NCBI GenBank assembly: GCA_018678395.1
Contig: JAHHMJ010000099.1
Coordinates: 1-14,917, forward strand
Length of the DNA stretch: 14,917 nucleotides
Direction of reading: 5' to 3'
Source of the DNA: Gemmatimonadota bacterium
Lineage (GTDB): Bacteria; Gemmatimonadota; Gemmatimonadetes; Longimicrobiales; Gaopeijiaceae
Shown here in pieces: positions 7,357 through 14,729 of the stretch. Numbering within the stretch: the stretch's first letter is position 1; the number at the start of each line of letters is the position of its first letter. Position numbers and translations under genes: made by a program. The notes beneath the pieces are model-generated. The model searched no databases. It worked only from the letters and a program-made list of their open reading frames with translations, and was not told the origin of the DNA.

Positions 7357-8704
7357 ACACCGGGCCGTCGGCACTCCACCTCACCAATCGGCGCAGAGGT
7401 CCCTGCCCGTCGTGGATCCACCACGGCGGTGGAAAGGCGATGCGGTCGAGCGGCACGACGCGACTGGCCCCGATGCGGGCCAGCCGCTCCGCCAGACCCT
7501 GGGCGGCCCCCGCGTCGAAACCGTCGACACCCACGGTCTGCATGTGGGGGCCGAGCGGGAGCAGGATCCGCTCCAGATCGGCCTCCGAGCCCACGGGGGT
7601 GACGTGAATCGTCCGGCCCCCGCACGAGGGACGGAGTTCCGGCTCGGGATCGAGCACGACGGTCCACTCGAGGTCGTCGCCCCCCCAGACCTGGGCCCCA
7701 TCGCCGGCCAGCGCACGCAGCTCCGTGGCGTCGCGTAGCTGACGGACCGCGCCCGCCAGGCCCTCGTCGAGCGGGCCGCTCGGGAACGAGCCTTCGAGAG
7801 CCGCGAGAGCCTCGCTCGACCGCGCTGCAAGTTCGGCCGCGCGCTCCGTCCCGCCGAGCGGCCCCAGGGTGAACACCTGCTGCGGGCTCACGCACCCGCG
7901 CTGATCGAAAACCGCGACCGCCGCCGCCAGTGCCTTCGCCGCCGTGTCCAGATCCGCGCCCCGGCCCACCACCGCGACACCCATTCGGTGTCCGTACTCG
8001 ACCACCGGAGTCGAGCCCGCCACCGCCCGCCGGACCGCCTCGATCGTCGCACCGCCGCCGTAGACCACCACGAACGCCGCGCCGTCGAGGGCTTCGGTCT
8101 CGTCGAGGGAACCGGCGCCCCCCGTCCACTCGACGCACTCGACGGCGTCGGCCAGGATCCGCGCCGCCGTCTCGACCTCCCCCTCCTCCTCGAGGATGTC
8201 GATGAGGGCCGCCGGGAGCACGCGATCGCCACCGCCCGGCTTCAGGAGGACCGGCGATCCGACGATCAGCCCACGGATGGCCGACGACACCGACACGCCG
8301 GGCACGGAACCGGCACAGATGTGCAGCCCCGGCCCCGGGGCGAGCGGAAACGCCCGCAGCCGCCGGCCCTCCGGAGCACGGGGATCGTCCACCCACCGGT
8401 CCAGCGCGTCCGGATCCTCGAACTCCACGCGCACCAGCGTGTCCAGCCGTGGCTCGGTCCAGTCTCGCGCCATGCCGTCGAGCACGCGCTCGGCCTGTGC
8501 GGGCGACATGCGGGCGTCGCCGGGCATTGCAGCGAGAACGCGAGCACGCATCGGGTCGCCGGCGTCGAGCAGCCGTGCGCCGACCCGACCCAGGATCCGT
8601 ACACGGTCCGACCAGCGCGTCCCGCGCAGCGCCGCGGCGGCGTCCCGCAGCCGTCCCAGCGCGGCGGCCGCCGAACCCGGCCCGGCGTCGGGATGGCCCG
8701 TCAT
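7355..8704 (-). CDS. LuxC-like acyl-CoA reductase
   Basis: A 449-residue member of the LuxC aldehyde-dehydrogenase-fold family (LuxC itself is about 480). Known LuxC enzymes reduce an acyl group carried on a cysteine to the fatty aldehyde with NADPH. Seen here: PGPGLHICAGSVPGVSVSSAIRGLIVGSPVLLKPGGGD (about residues 108-145), AFVVVYGGGATIEAVRRAV in the cofactor domain, and FDQRGCVSPQQVF with the presumed catalytic Cys271. It is the last gene of a five-gene chain; its ATG overlaps the stop of the LuxE-like gene by four bases (ATGA, 8701-8704). The pairing with LuxE indicates a fatty acid reductase route from acid to aldehyde. No luciferase (luxA, luxB) or luxD gene is seen in the window, so bioluminescence is not implied. 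The identity rests on the Cys motif and the neighbour. Confidence 0.88.
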   Translation of the reverse strand: MTGHPDAGPGSAAAALGRLRDAAAALRGTRWSDRVRILGRVGARLLDAGDPMRARVLAAMPGDARMSPAQAERVLDGMARDWTEPRLDTLVRVEFEDPDALDRWVDDPRAPEGRRLRAFPLAPGPGLHICAGSVPGVSVSSAIRGLIVGSPVLLKPGGGDRVLPAALIDILEEEGEVETAARILADAVECVEWTGGAGSLDETEALDGAAFVVVYGGGATIEAVRRAVAGSTPVVEYGHRMGVAVVGRGADLDTAAKALAAAVAVFDQRGCVSPQQVFTLGPLGGTERAAELAARSSEALAALEGSFPSGPLDEGLAGAVRQLRDATELRALAGDGAQVWGGDDLEWTVVLDPEPELRPSCGGRTIHVTPVGSEADLERILLPLGPHMQTVGVDGFDAGAAQGLAERLARIGASRVVPLDRIAFPPPWWIHDGQGPLRRLVRWSADGPV

Positions 8705-9807
8705 CGGCGTGCCTCCAGCAGGTCTTCGAGGGCCAGCGAGCAGCCTCGGGGCTCCGCGCCGGGGGATCGCCCGAGAACCCGGATCGTGCCGTCCGGGAGC
8801 GCGATCCCCTGATCCTCGGTGAGAATCGCCGACACCGACCCCACGTTCGCAAGGTCGACGTGCAGCAGCAGCCCCGGGCGACCGAGCGGCCGCTCCTCGA
8901 GGGTGACCGGATCGACGACACGGCTCCGCATCCAGGGGGGTGGCCGATGGGTGCGCCCCTCGGGCGGGGGGCGATCGTCGGCGCCCGCCGGCCCGTCCCA
9001 GAACTGCGAGAGCAGCTCGGTCATGCCGTACTCGTTCACGATCCACCGGTCCGGAATGCCCGACAGGCGCGTGATGTCGGCGTACAGTTCACCGCGGGAC
9101 ACCTCGCGCGATCGGCCCTTGAATCCACCGGTCTCCATGATCCGCGAGCCCTCCGGGAGCCGGACGGGTGTCGCCCGACCCTCTGCGGCCGCGTCGATCC
9201 AGTGGACGAAGGCGAAGGCGGTGCCCGCGATCCAGACGGGCACGGCCTCGTCCACCGCCCGGTCCAGGGCGGCGGCGAACCCCTCGAGATCCACGCCCCG
9301 CTCCGGATCGGCGAACGTCCCGCTCCCCTCCGCTCCGAACGCGTCCAGGGCGAAGGCCATCATCGTCGACAGCGAGCTCCGTGGGGCGTCACGCACGGAC
9401 GGGATCAAGGACAGGATTCGCATGCCCCCGGCCGCCAGCGCCATGTGGGACTTCAGGCCCGGCAGGCTGGCCGCTCGGTAGAGCGCCAGCGAAGGGACCC
9501 CATGGCGGCCGCGCCGGGCCTGCCCACGGGTCGTTCCGCTGGTCTCGAATACGGCCTCGTGCCGGCCGGGCGACAGGTCGAGATGCTTGAAGGCCGAGGT
9601 GGGCACGGCAGGGATGTCGGTCCAGCCTGCGACGTCGTCGGGCCCGCGACCGCGCGCTTCGCAGAATCCCCGATACACCGCGTTCAGCTCGTACTGCCGA
9701 CGGAAGACCTCGCTCGCCCACCCGTCGAACTCGGCCTCCGACCAGGCGCGCGCGACGCCGTCGGAGAACGCCGCGGCCAACCGCTCGAAGAGCGTGTCCG
9801 AGTTCAC
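8701..9807 (-). CDS. LuxE-like acyl-protein synthetase
   Basis: A 368-residue protein of the LuxE family (about 370 residues), which activates a fatty acid as acyl-AMP and passes it through its own cysteine to LuxC. Visible motifs: FETSGTTRGQ (residues 87-96), the adenylate-forming TSGTT loop; IMETGGFKGRS; and NEYGMTELLSQFW, resembling the A5 YGxTE motif. Cys356 in RGCSLALEDLLEARR lies 13 residues from the end, matching the position of the acyl-accepting cysteine in Photobacterium LuxE (Cys364, from memory). The GTG start at 9807 has a purine-rich GGAGAGGGG upstream and overlaps the amidohydrolase stop (GTGA, 9804-9807); longer extensions run through that gene. Its stop overlaps the LuxC-like start. 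Family confident; chain length of the substrate unknown. Confidence 0.88.
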   Translation of the reverse strand: MNSDTLFERLAAAFSDGVARAWSEAEFDGWASEVFRRQYELNAVYRGFCEARGRGPDDVAGWTDIPAVPTSAFKHLDLSPGRHEAVFETSGTTRGQARRGRHGVPSLALYRAASLPGLKSHMALAAGGMRILSLIPSVRDAPRSSLSTMMAFALDAFGAEGSGTFADPERGVDLEGFAAALDRAVDEAVPVWIAGTAFAFVHWIDAAAEGRATPVRLPEGSRIMETGGFKGRSREVSRGELYADITRLSGIPDRWIVNEYGMTELLSQFWDGPAGADDRPPPEGRTHRPPPWMRSRVVDPVTLEERPLGRPGLLLHVDLANVGSVSAILTEDQGIALPDGTIRVLGRSPGAEPRGCSLALEDLLEARR

Positions 9808-11477
9808 GGCCGCCCCTCTCCTCGGACGGGGCGCCCGGCGCGGGCTCCGGTCTGTTCTCCGTCTCGCAGCGTGACCACGCCATTCACCACCACGAGCGGA
9901 ATGCCCGTGGGATACCGATGGGGATCGTCGAAGGTCGCCGCATCGCCGACGGTCGAGGGATCGAAGGCGGTGAGGTCGGCGCAGGCGCCCTCCCGGATCA
10001 CTCCCCGGTCCGCCAGCCGCAACTTGGCCGCCGGCCGCCCAGTGATCTTGTGCACCGCCTGCTCGAGCGGAAGCGCACCCGTGTCGCGCACGTAGTGCCC
10101 GAGAAGCCGTGGGAACGAGCCGTAGGCGCGGGGATGCGGGCGGCCGGTGGACAGCGGCCCGTAGGGCGCGTACGAGCCTCCGTCCGAACACACCATCGAC
10201 AGGGGGTGCGCGATCAACCGAGCGGTGTTCTCCTCGCTCATGCCGAAGCCGATCATCCCGACGCTCCCTCCGTTCTCGCGCAGGAGCTCGACGGTCAGCA
10301 GGTAGGGGTCCGTCCCCCGCTCGCCGGCGAGCGCGCCCAGGCGCCGGCCGCGCGCCCAGGACGTGCTCGCGCCGGCGGACGTGATCTGCACGGCGTCCCA
10401 GTCGCCCAGCAGGGCGATCTTGTCGCGGGCGGCCCGTTCCAGTGCCGGCGCCGTCTCGGGGTCGACCAGTCGCGAGACGAAGCGGGCCGAGCCGCCCGCC
10501 CGGGCTGCGGCCGGAAAGAGGTTCGACAGACCGGTCGCGTAGGCGACGTAGGGGTACCGGTCGAAGTCGACATCGACCCCGGCGGCACACGCCTCCTCGA
10601 GAGTGGCCAGCGCGGCCGCGGCCTTCCAGTAGTTGCGGCGGCCCTGGGCCTTGAGGTGCGAGACCTGCACGGGCACGCCCGCGACCCACCCCACGTGCAG
10701 GCACTCCTCGATCGCTCCGAGAAGTCCGTCGTCCTCGTTGCGCATGTGCGAGGCATAGGGGTATCCGGTGCCCCGCAGAACCTCCGCGAGCGCGACGAGC
10801 TCACCCCGATCGGCGAACCCACCCGGCGTGTACTCCAACCCCGAAGAGAGGCCCACCGCCCCCTGGTCGAGAGCCTCGCCGACCAGGCCGCGCATCCGCG
10901 CGATTTCCTCGCCGTTCGCCGGCCGATCGTCGTAGCCCATGACCAATCCGCGGACGGATCCGTGGCCCACCATGGAGGCGACGTTGATGGCGGCCGGAGT
11001 GCGCTGCAAACGCCGGAAGAACCCGTCCAGATCGCGAAAGCCGAGCCCTACACCGTAGCGGTCCCGGTACCGGGCATCGCGATCCAGGGCGTCGGTTTCG
11101 GACCAGAGAATCGACGAACCGTCCTGGCCCGTCACGTCCAGCGTCACACCCTGACGGATCCGGCTCTCCGCCCGGGGCTCGACCAGCAACGACAGGTCGG
11201 TGTGGGAGTGGATGTCGATGAACCCGGGAGCGAGCGCGAGACCCCGCAGGTCGATCTCGACGGTACCCGTGGCGTCGATGCGGCCGACCGCGGCAATACG
11301 ATCCCCGGTGACGGCCACGTCGGCCCGCCGCCCGGGGGCACCCGTCCCATCGAAGACGGTGGCGCCGCGCAGGACCAGATCGACCCTGTGGGTGCGCGAC
11401 CCCAGCAGGAGAGACGGAGCCGCGACCGCCCCGACTCCCGCCGCACCCCCGACGCGCATGAAGGTCCGCCGGTTCAT
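9804..11477 (-). CDS. Tat-exported D-aminoacylase-type amidohydrolase (N-acyl-D-amino-acid deacylase family)
   Basis: A 557-residue amidohydrolase. The N-terminus MNRRTFMRVGGAAGVGAVAAPSLLLG is a twin-arginine signal (RRTFMR), so the enzyme is probably periplasmic and folded, with metal loaded, before export. Family landmarks in order: PGFIDIHSHTD with the metal-binding HxH (His90, His92), VGLSSGLEYTPGGFA, YASHMRNEDD, VPVQVSHLKAQG, DVDFDRYPYVAYATGL, MVCSDGGSYAPYGP with the catalytic-type Asp, and HPRAYGSFPRLLGHYVRD. These match D-aminoacylase, which releases the acyl group from N-acyl-D-amino acids. At the place of the usual NCG cysteine the sequence reads GQDGSS (Asp119). The ATG at 11477 has AGGAG six bases upstream and overlaps the previous stop (ATGA, 11474-11477). 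The exact substrate is not predictable; a dipeptide or other N-acyl amide is possible. Confidence 0.87.
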   Translation of the reverse strand: MNRRTFMRVGGAAGVGAVAAPSLLLGSRTHRVDLVLRGATVFDGTGAPGRRADVAVTGDRIAAVGRIDATGTVEIDLRGLALAPGFIDIHSHTDLSLLVEPRAESRIRQGVTLDVTGQDGSSILWSETDALDRDARYRDRYGVGLGFRDLDGFFRRLQRTPAAINVASMVGHGSVRGLVMGYDDRPANGEEIARMRGLVGEALDQGAVGLSSGLEYTPGGFADRGELVALAEVLRGTGYPYASHMRNEDDGLLGAIEECLHVGWVAGVPVQVSHLKAQGRRNYWKAAAALATLEEACAAGVDVDFDRYPYVAYATGLSNLFPAAARAGGSARFVSRLVDPETAPALERAARDKIALLGDWDAVQITSAGASTSWARGRRLGALAGERGTDPYLLTVELLRENGGSVGMIGFGMSEENTARLIAHPLSMVCSDGGSYAPYGPLSTGRPHPRAYGSFPRLLGHYVRDTGALPLEQAVHKITGRPAAKLRLADRGVIREGACADLTAFDPSTVGDAATFDDPHRYPTGIPLVVVNGVVTLRDGEQTGARAGRPVRGEGRP

Positions 11478-11740
11478 CCCCCGCTCCTGCGCACCCGCCC
11501 CGGTTCGAGGCCCCCGGCGTGGAGGATCTTCTCCTGTAGACGTTGCGCCTCTTCGTCGACGAACCGGCCGACGCTCTCGAGGGCGGACCGGGCGTTCTCG
11601 TAGTCGTCGATCGGGAAGTCGGATCCCTCTGCCGAGCGGAGCGCTCCCTCGAGCGCATCCAGCTCCCTGAGGCACTTCTCGGCAGCGCGCCGCACCCTCG
11701 CGAGAGCCTTGCGCGCCTCGGATTCGGCCGAGCGCGTCAT
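11474..11740 (-). CDS. Small charged helical protein, 88 residues, unknown function
   Basis: I do not recognise this family. The protein is almost entirely predicted helix: ESEARKALARVRRAAEKCLRELDALEGALRSAE (about 5-37) has a heptad-like pattern suited to a coiled coil. A short break at GSDFPIDDY (about 38-46) is followed by a second helix, ENARSALESVGRFVDEEAQRLQEKIL (about 47-72), and a basic, Gly-rich tail. There is no signal peptide, so it should be cytoplasmic. The ATG at 11740 gives an ATGA overlap with the stop of the Nramp homologue, and its own stop overlaps the amidohydrolase start the same way. This double coupling is the best evidence that it is a real gene and not a chance frame. 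A scaffold or partner for an operon product is possible, but that is inference only. Confidence 0.7.
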   Translation of the reverse strand: MTRSAESEARKALARVRRAAEKCLRELDALEGALRSAEGSDFPIDDYENARSALESVGRFVDEEAQRLQEKILHAGGLEPGRVRRSGG

Positions 11741-12978
11741 CCCCAGAGCCCCAGGACACTCGCCAGCGCCCGTAGACCGAGGAGCGTCGCCACGAGCACG
11801 ACGACCCCGCCCAGCAGGTTCGCCGGCAGGCCGTTGGCCCGCGCTCCCATCCATTCGCGATCGTTCACCACCAGTAGAAGGAAGGCGGCGATGGTGGGCA
11901 GGAGAATGCCGTTCGCGGCCTGGGCGAAGACGATCGCCGGCACCGGCCGGATCCCGAGGACGGCGAGCAGGACCCCCACGCCGAGGACCGTGATCCAGAC
12001 CGCCCGCAGGCGTCGGTCCCGAAGGTCAGCGGGCCACCCGACCGCGCCGGCCACCGCGTATGCCGCCGCGAGCGGCGCCGTGATGGCCGAGGTCATGCCG
12101 GCGGCGAAGAGACCGACCGCGAAGGCGACCCCCGCCCACGGTCCCAGTATGGGCTCGAGCGCCCGGGCCATGTCGGCGGCGCTCGTCACCTCGGTCCCGG
12201 ACGACGCCAGCGTGCCGGCCGCCGTCACGAGGATCGCCATGCTGACGAGCCCCCCGACGCCGATCGAGAGCACGAGATCCATCCGCGCTGCGCCGAGCCC
12301 CTCCGGTCCCGACCACCGTTCACCCACCGCCGTGGCGTGCAGGAAGAGGTTGTAGGGCACGACGGTGGTACCCACGAGCCCGACGGCCACCAGGATCGCA
12401 TCGGCGTCGGGCAGGCGCGGCACCAGAAGGCCGGCAAGCGGGGCGTCCACCGCCGGCAGGACACGCAACGCCGTGACCACGAAGGCCGCGGACATGACCA
12501 GCACCAGCGCCACCATGGTACGCTCCACGATCCGGTAGTTCCCGGACCAGAGCAGCACCGCCGCCACCCCGCCGATCAGGGCCGCCCACAGACGCAGGTC
12601 GCCGCCGAGGGCGCCCTCGACGCCGAGCGCACCGCCGAGAAGGTTGCCCGTCTGATAGGCGGCGTTGCCCAGCCCGATGGCGCCTACGACCAGGGCCACG
12701 GCCAGCACTCGGGCGCCGCCGTGGAAACGCCGGCGGACGGCCTCGCCCAGACCCTGACCCGTCACCAGGCCGAGCCGAGCCGCCATCTCCTGCAGCACCA
12801 TGGTGGCGGCAGCCGAGAACGCCAGCGCCCAGAGCAGCGCGCTGCCGTAGCGGGCCCCCGCGAGCGTGGCCGTCGTGACCGTCCCGGGTCCGATGAACGC
12901 GGCGGCCACGATCCAGCCGGGACCCACCCCTCTGCGGCGGGGGGCGGCGTTCGTTTCGTGGGGGGAAGGTTGCGACAT
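11737..12978 (-). CDS. Non-canonical Nramp-family membrane transporter
   Basis: A 413-residue membrane protein with about eleven hydrophobic helices and the Nramp (SLC11/MntH) pattern. The TM1 motif DPGN, whose Asp and Asn bind metal in known Nramps, is replaced by Gly30-Pro31-Gly32-Thr33 (AAFIGPGTVTTATLAGARYG). In TM6 the usual MPHN is Val207-Pro208-Tyr209-Asn210 (GTTVVPYNLFLHATAV), so the metal-binding Met and the conserved His are absent. Family features kept include LLWALAFSAAATMVLQEMAARLG (TM2) and NYRIVERTMVALVLVMS (TM4). I recall a bacterial side branch with this GPGTVTT signature; its substrate is, to my knowledge, not well defined. The ATG at 12978 has no Shine-Dalgarno sequence but a TANNNT box six bases upstream. 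First gene of a five-gene overlapping chain. The fold is confident; manganese or iron transport should not be assumed. Confidence 0.85.
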   Translation of the reverse strand: MSQPSPHETNAAPRRRGVGPGWIVAAAFIGPGTVTTATLAGARYGSALLWALAFSAAATMVLQEMAARLGLVTGQGLGEAVRRRFHGGARVLAVALVVGAIGLGNAAYQTGNLLGGALGVEGALGGDLRLWAALIGGVAAVLLWSGNYRIVERTMVALVLVMSAAFVVTALRVLPAVDAPLAGLLVPRLPDADAILVAVGLVGTTVVPYNLFLHATAVGERWSGPEGLGAARMDLVLSIGVGGLVSMAILVTAAGTLASSGTEVTSAADMARALEPILGPWAGVAFAVGLFAAGMTSAITAPLAAAYAVAGAVGWPADLRDRRLRAVWITVLGVGVLLAVLGIRPVPAIVFAQAANGILLPTIAAFLLLVVNDREWMGARANGLPANLLGGVVVLVATLLGLRALASVLGLWG

Positions 12979-12984
12979 CGGGCC

Positions 12985-13013
12985 AAGCTACGGCTGTGGG
13001 TCTTCCATCGGAA
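12985..13013 (-). promoter_or_regulatory. Candidate leaderless promoter of the Nramp-to-LuxC operon
   Basis: On the minus strand TAGCTT (12985-12990) ends six bases before the ATG at 12978, with a weak TTCCGA -35-like box (13008-13013) 17 bases further up. No ribosome binding site is visible before this ATG, so the message may start at or next to the start codon. The 81-base gap (12979-13059) to the divergent reductase gene must hold both promoters; I see no convincing boxes for the plus strand. Confidence 0.35.
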
Positions 13014-13059
13014 CCCGCAGCGCGAGAACGTAATGGTTCGCAGTTCAACCGAGACGACC

Positions 13060-14052
13060 ATGAAGCCATCCATCGACCTCGCGGTTATCGGGGCAGGCCC
13101 CTGTGGAATCGCCGTCGGAGCCGCCGCCGCCCGGGCCGGGACCTCGGCCGTGCTCTTCGATCGCGGCCCACTCACGGCCTCGCTGCTCGACTACCCGTAT
13201 TACATGACGTTCTTCAGCACGGCGCAGAAGCTCGAGATCGGCGGCGTGCCCTTCACCATTCCGGACCCCCGGCCGACCCGGCGCGACGCGCTGGCCTACT
13301 ATCGGCGTGTCGTGAAGCACTACGACATCGACGTCCGGCAGTACCACACCGTCACCGGGGTGTCCCGTACTTCCGACGGTTTCCGACTCGCGGTTCGGAA
13401 ACGGGACGGCTCCGTCCTCGAGGTGGCCGCCCGGCACGTCGTCGTGGCCATCGGCGGATTCCACGAGCCCAACGCCCTCGGCGTCGACGGCGAGGATCTG
13501 CCCAAGGTGCACCACTACTACCGGGAGCCCTACCTCTTCACCGACCAGGACGTCGTGGTGGTGGGCGCCGGCAACTCCGCGGTCGAAGCGGCGCTGGAGA
13601 TGTACCGCAACGACGTACGCGTGCAGCTCGTCCACTTCGCCGATCGCATCGACAAGGGCGTGAAACCGTGGGTGGTGCCCGACATCACGAACCGGATCGA
13701 GAAGGGGGAGATCCCGGTGCACTGGAACCACCGTGTCGCCGAGATCCGCTGGAACGACGTCGTTCTGCGCCACGTGGAAACCGGGCAGACCCGCACCATA
13801 CCCAACGACGCCGTGGTGGCGATGACCGGGTGGCGCGCGCATCCGGCAATCCTGCGGTCGCTCGGCGTCGGCATCGACGAGGAAACGGGGATCCCGAATC
13901 ACGATCCCGAGACGATGGAGACCGACGTGCCGGGGGTGTTCATCGCCGGTGTGCTCGCCGCCGGACACAACGCCAACAAGATCTTCATCGAGAACGGCAA
14001 GGAGCACGGCGGCCTCATCGTGCGGGCGCTCGGCCGGACGCCGGTCGCGTGA
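13060..14052 (+). CDS. ypdA: YpdA-like FAD-dependent reductase (putative bacillithiol disulfide reductase)
   Basis: A 330-residue flavoprotein of the YpdA/Bdr group (Bacillus and Staphylococcus proteins are about 325). GAGPCG (residues 11-16) binds FAD, and its Cys15 matches the redox-active cysteine reported for S. aureus YpdA (Cys14). GAGNSA (169-174) is the NADPH site. There is no CxxC pair as in thioredoxin reductase. TFFSTAQKLEIGGVPF and GHNANKIFIENGKEHGG, near the C-terminus, are family-typical. The known role is NADPH-dependent reduction of bacillithiol disulfide, which suggests the organism may use bacillithiol or a similar thiol; this is inference. The ATG at 13060 fits the family's short N-terminus; the ATG at 13033 would add nine residues, and neither has a strong ribosome site. 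Its stop overlaps the next gene (GTGA). Confidence 0.85.
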   Translation: MKPSIDLAVIGAGPCGIAVGAAAARAGTSAVLFDRGPLTASLLDYPYYMTFFSTAQKLEIGGVPFTIPDPRPTRRDALAYYRRVVKHYDIDVRQYHTVTGVSRTSDGFRLAVRKRDGSVLEVAARHVVVAIGGFHEPNALGVDGEDLPKVHHYYREPYLFTDQDVVVVGAGNSAVEAALEMYRNDVRVQLVHFADRIDKGVKPWVVPDITNRIEKGEIPVHWNHRVAEIRWNDVVLRHVETGQTRTIPNDAVVAMTGWRAHPAILRSLGVGIDEETGIPNHDPETMETDVPGVFIAGVLAAGHNANKIFIENGKEHGGLIVRALGRTPVA

Positions 14053-14681
14053 CACCCGACGAGGGGGGCGGCGCCCGCCTCCGGCCCTCGCGAACTGCGC
14101 TCGCCGCGGTCGCGTTCGCCGCTCTCCTCGCACCGACCACCCTCTTCGCCCAGGACGCCCGGGTCGGACTGGCCGCGGGAGCCGTGACGGCCCGCTACGA
14201 CGCTCCGGCTACGTCCTCCTTCGAGGATCGGACCGGGTTCGGCGTCGGTGTGTTCGCCGATGTGCTCGTCACCCCGCTGCGACCGCTCCGCGTTCGAATC
14301 GGCGGCCGGTGGCTGCGGCGAGGCGGCGACCTCTCGGGAGGCGGAGGGGCCGAGATGGACCTGCTGGACGTTCCCCTCTCGCTGGGCGTCCGACTGCCCG
14401 TCGGACCGGCGGCCCTGCGGCCGACCGCGGGAGTCGCGGTCGCCTATCCGATCCGGATCCGGCGCTCGGCGGACGTAGAGGCCGGATTCGCCGACGACTC
14501 GAGAGGAGAAGTCACGGGGTTCGTCGGCCTGGACCTCGAAGTCGACCTCCCCCGCACCCTTCGGCTCGGGGTCGAGGGACGCTTGGTTCGCGGCCTGTCG
14601 GCGGCCTTCGAAGGACGGGCCGGCCGGCTGGATACGCGCGCGACGGAAATCGTCGTCCGACTGTCGCGTCCCCTCGGGTGA
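14049..14681 (+). CDS. Secreted outer-membrane beta-barrel-like protein
   Basis: A 210-residue protein with a Sec signal peptide: a basic N-region (ARLRPSR), a hydrophobic core TALAAVAFAALLAPTTLFA (about 16-34) and a likely cleavage before Gln35-Asp36. The mature part is a run of alternating hydrophobic strands separated by glycine- and charge-rich turns, for example VGLAAGAVTARYDA, TGFGVGVFADVLV, LRVRIGGRWLRRGG, DVPLSLGVRLPVG, LRPTAGVAVAYPIRI, VTGFVGLDLEVDL and LRLGVEGRLVRGLS. It ends with ATEIVVRLSRPLG. This is typical of small eight-stranded barrels (OmpX/OmpW or porin-like). No more specific family is recognisable. The GTG start at 14049 is set by its GTGA overlap with the ypdA-like gene, a surprising partner for a barrel. 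It converges on the LysM gene across a strong hairpin. Confidence 0.72.
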   Translation: MTPDEGGGARLRPSRTALAAVAFAALLAPTTLFAQDARVGLAAGAVTARYDAPATSSFEDRTGFGVGVFADVLVTPLRPLRVRIGGRWLRRGGDLSGGGGAEMDLLDVPLSLGVRLPVGPAALRPTAGVAVAYPIRIRRSADVEAGFADDSRGEVTGFVGLDLEVDLPRTLRLGVEGRLVRGLSAAFEGRAGRLDTRATEIVVRLSRPLG

Positions 14682-14688
14682 AGCGGGC

Positions 14689-14721
14689 GGGGCGAAGGCG
14701 GTACTGGACCACCTCCGCCCC
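14689..14721. terminator. Long hairpin between convergent genes (candidate bidirectional terminator)
   Basis: The arms 14689-14702 and 14708-14721 pair over 14 positions with two mismatches around an ACTGG loop, starting with GGGGCG against CGCCCC. It fills most of the 48-base gap between the barrel gene and the LysM gene. No U-tract follows on either side, as with the other junction hairpins in this window. Confidence 0.55.
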
Positions 14722-14729
14722 ACGGCGCA

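Noticed and set aside
7355..9807. A bioluminescence (lux) operon
   Set aside because: Only the LuxC- and LuxE-like genes are present; no luciferase subunit or LuxD thioesterase gene is seen in the window. The pair is known in non-luminous bacteria.
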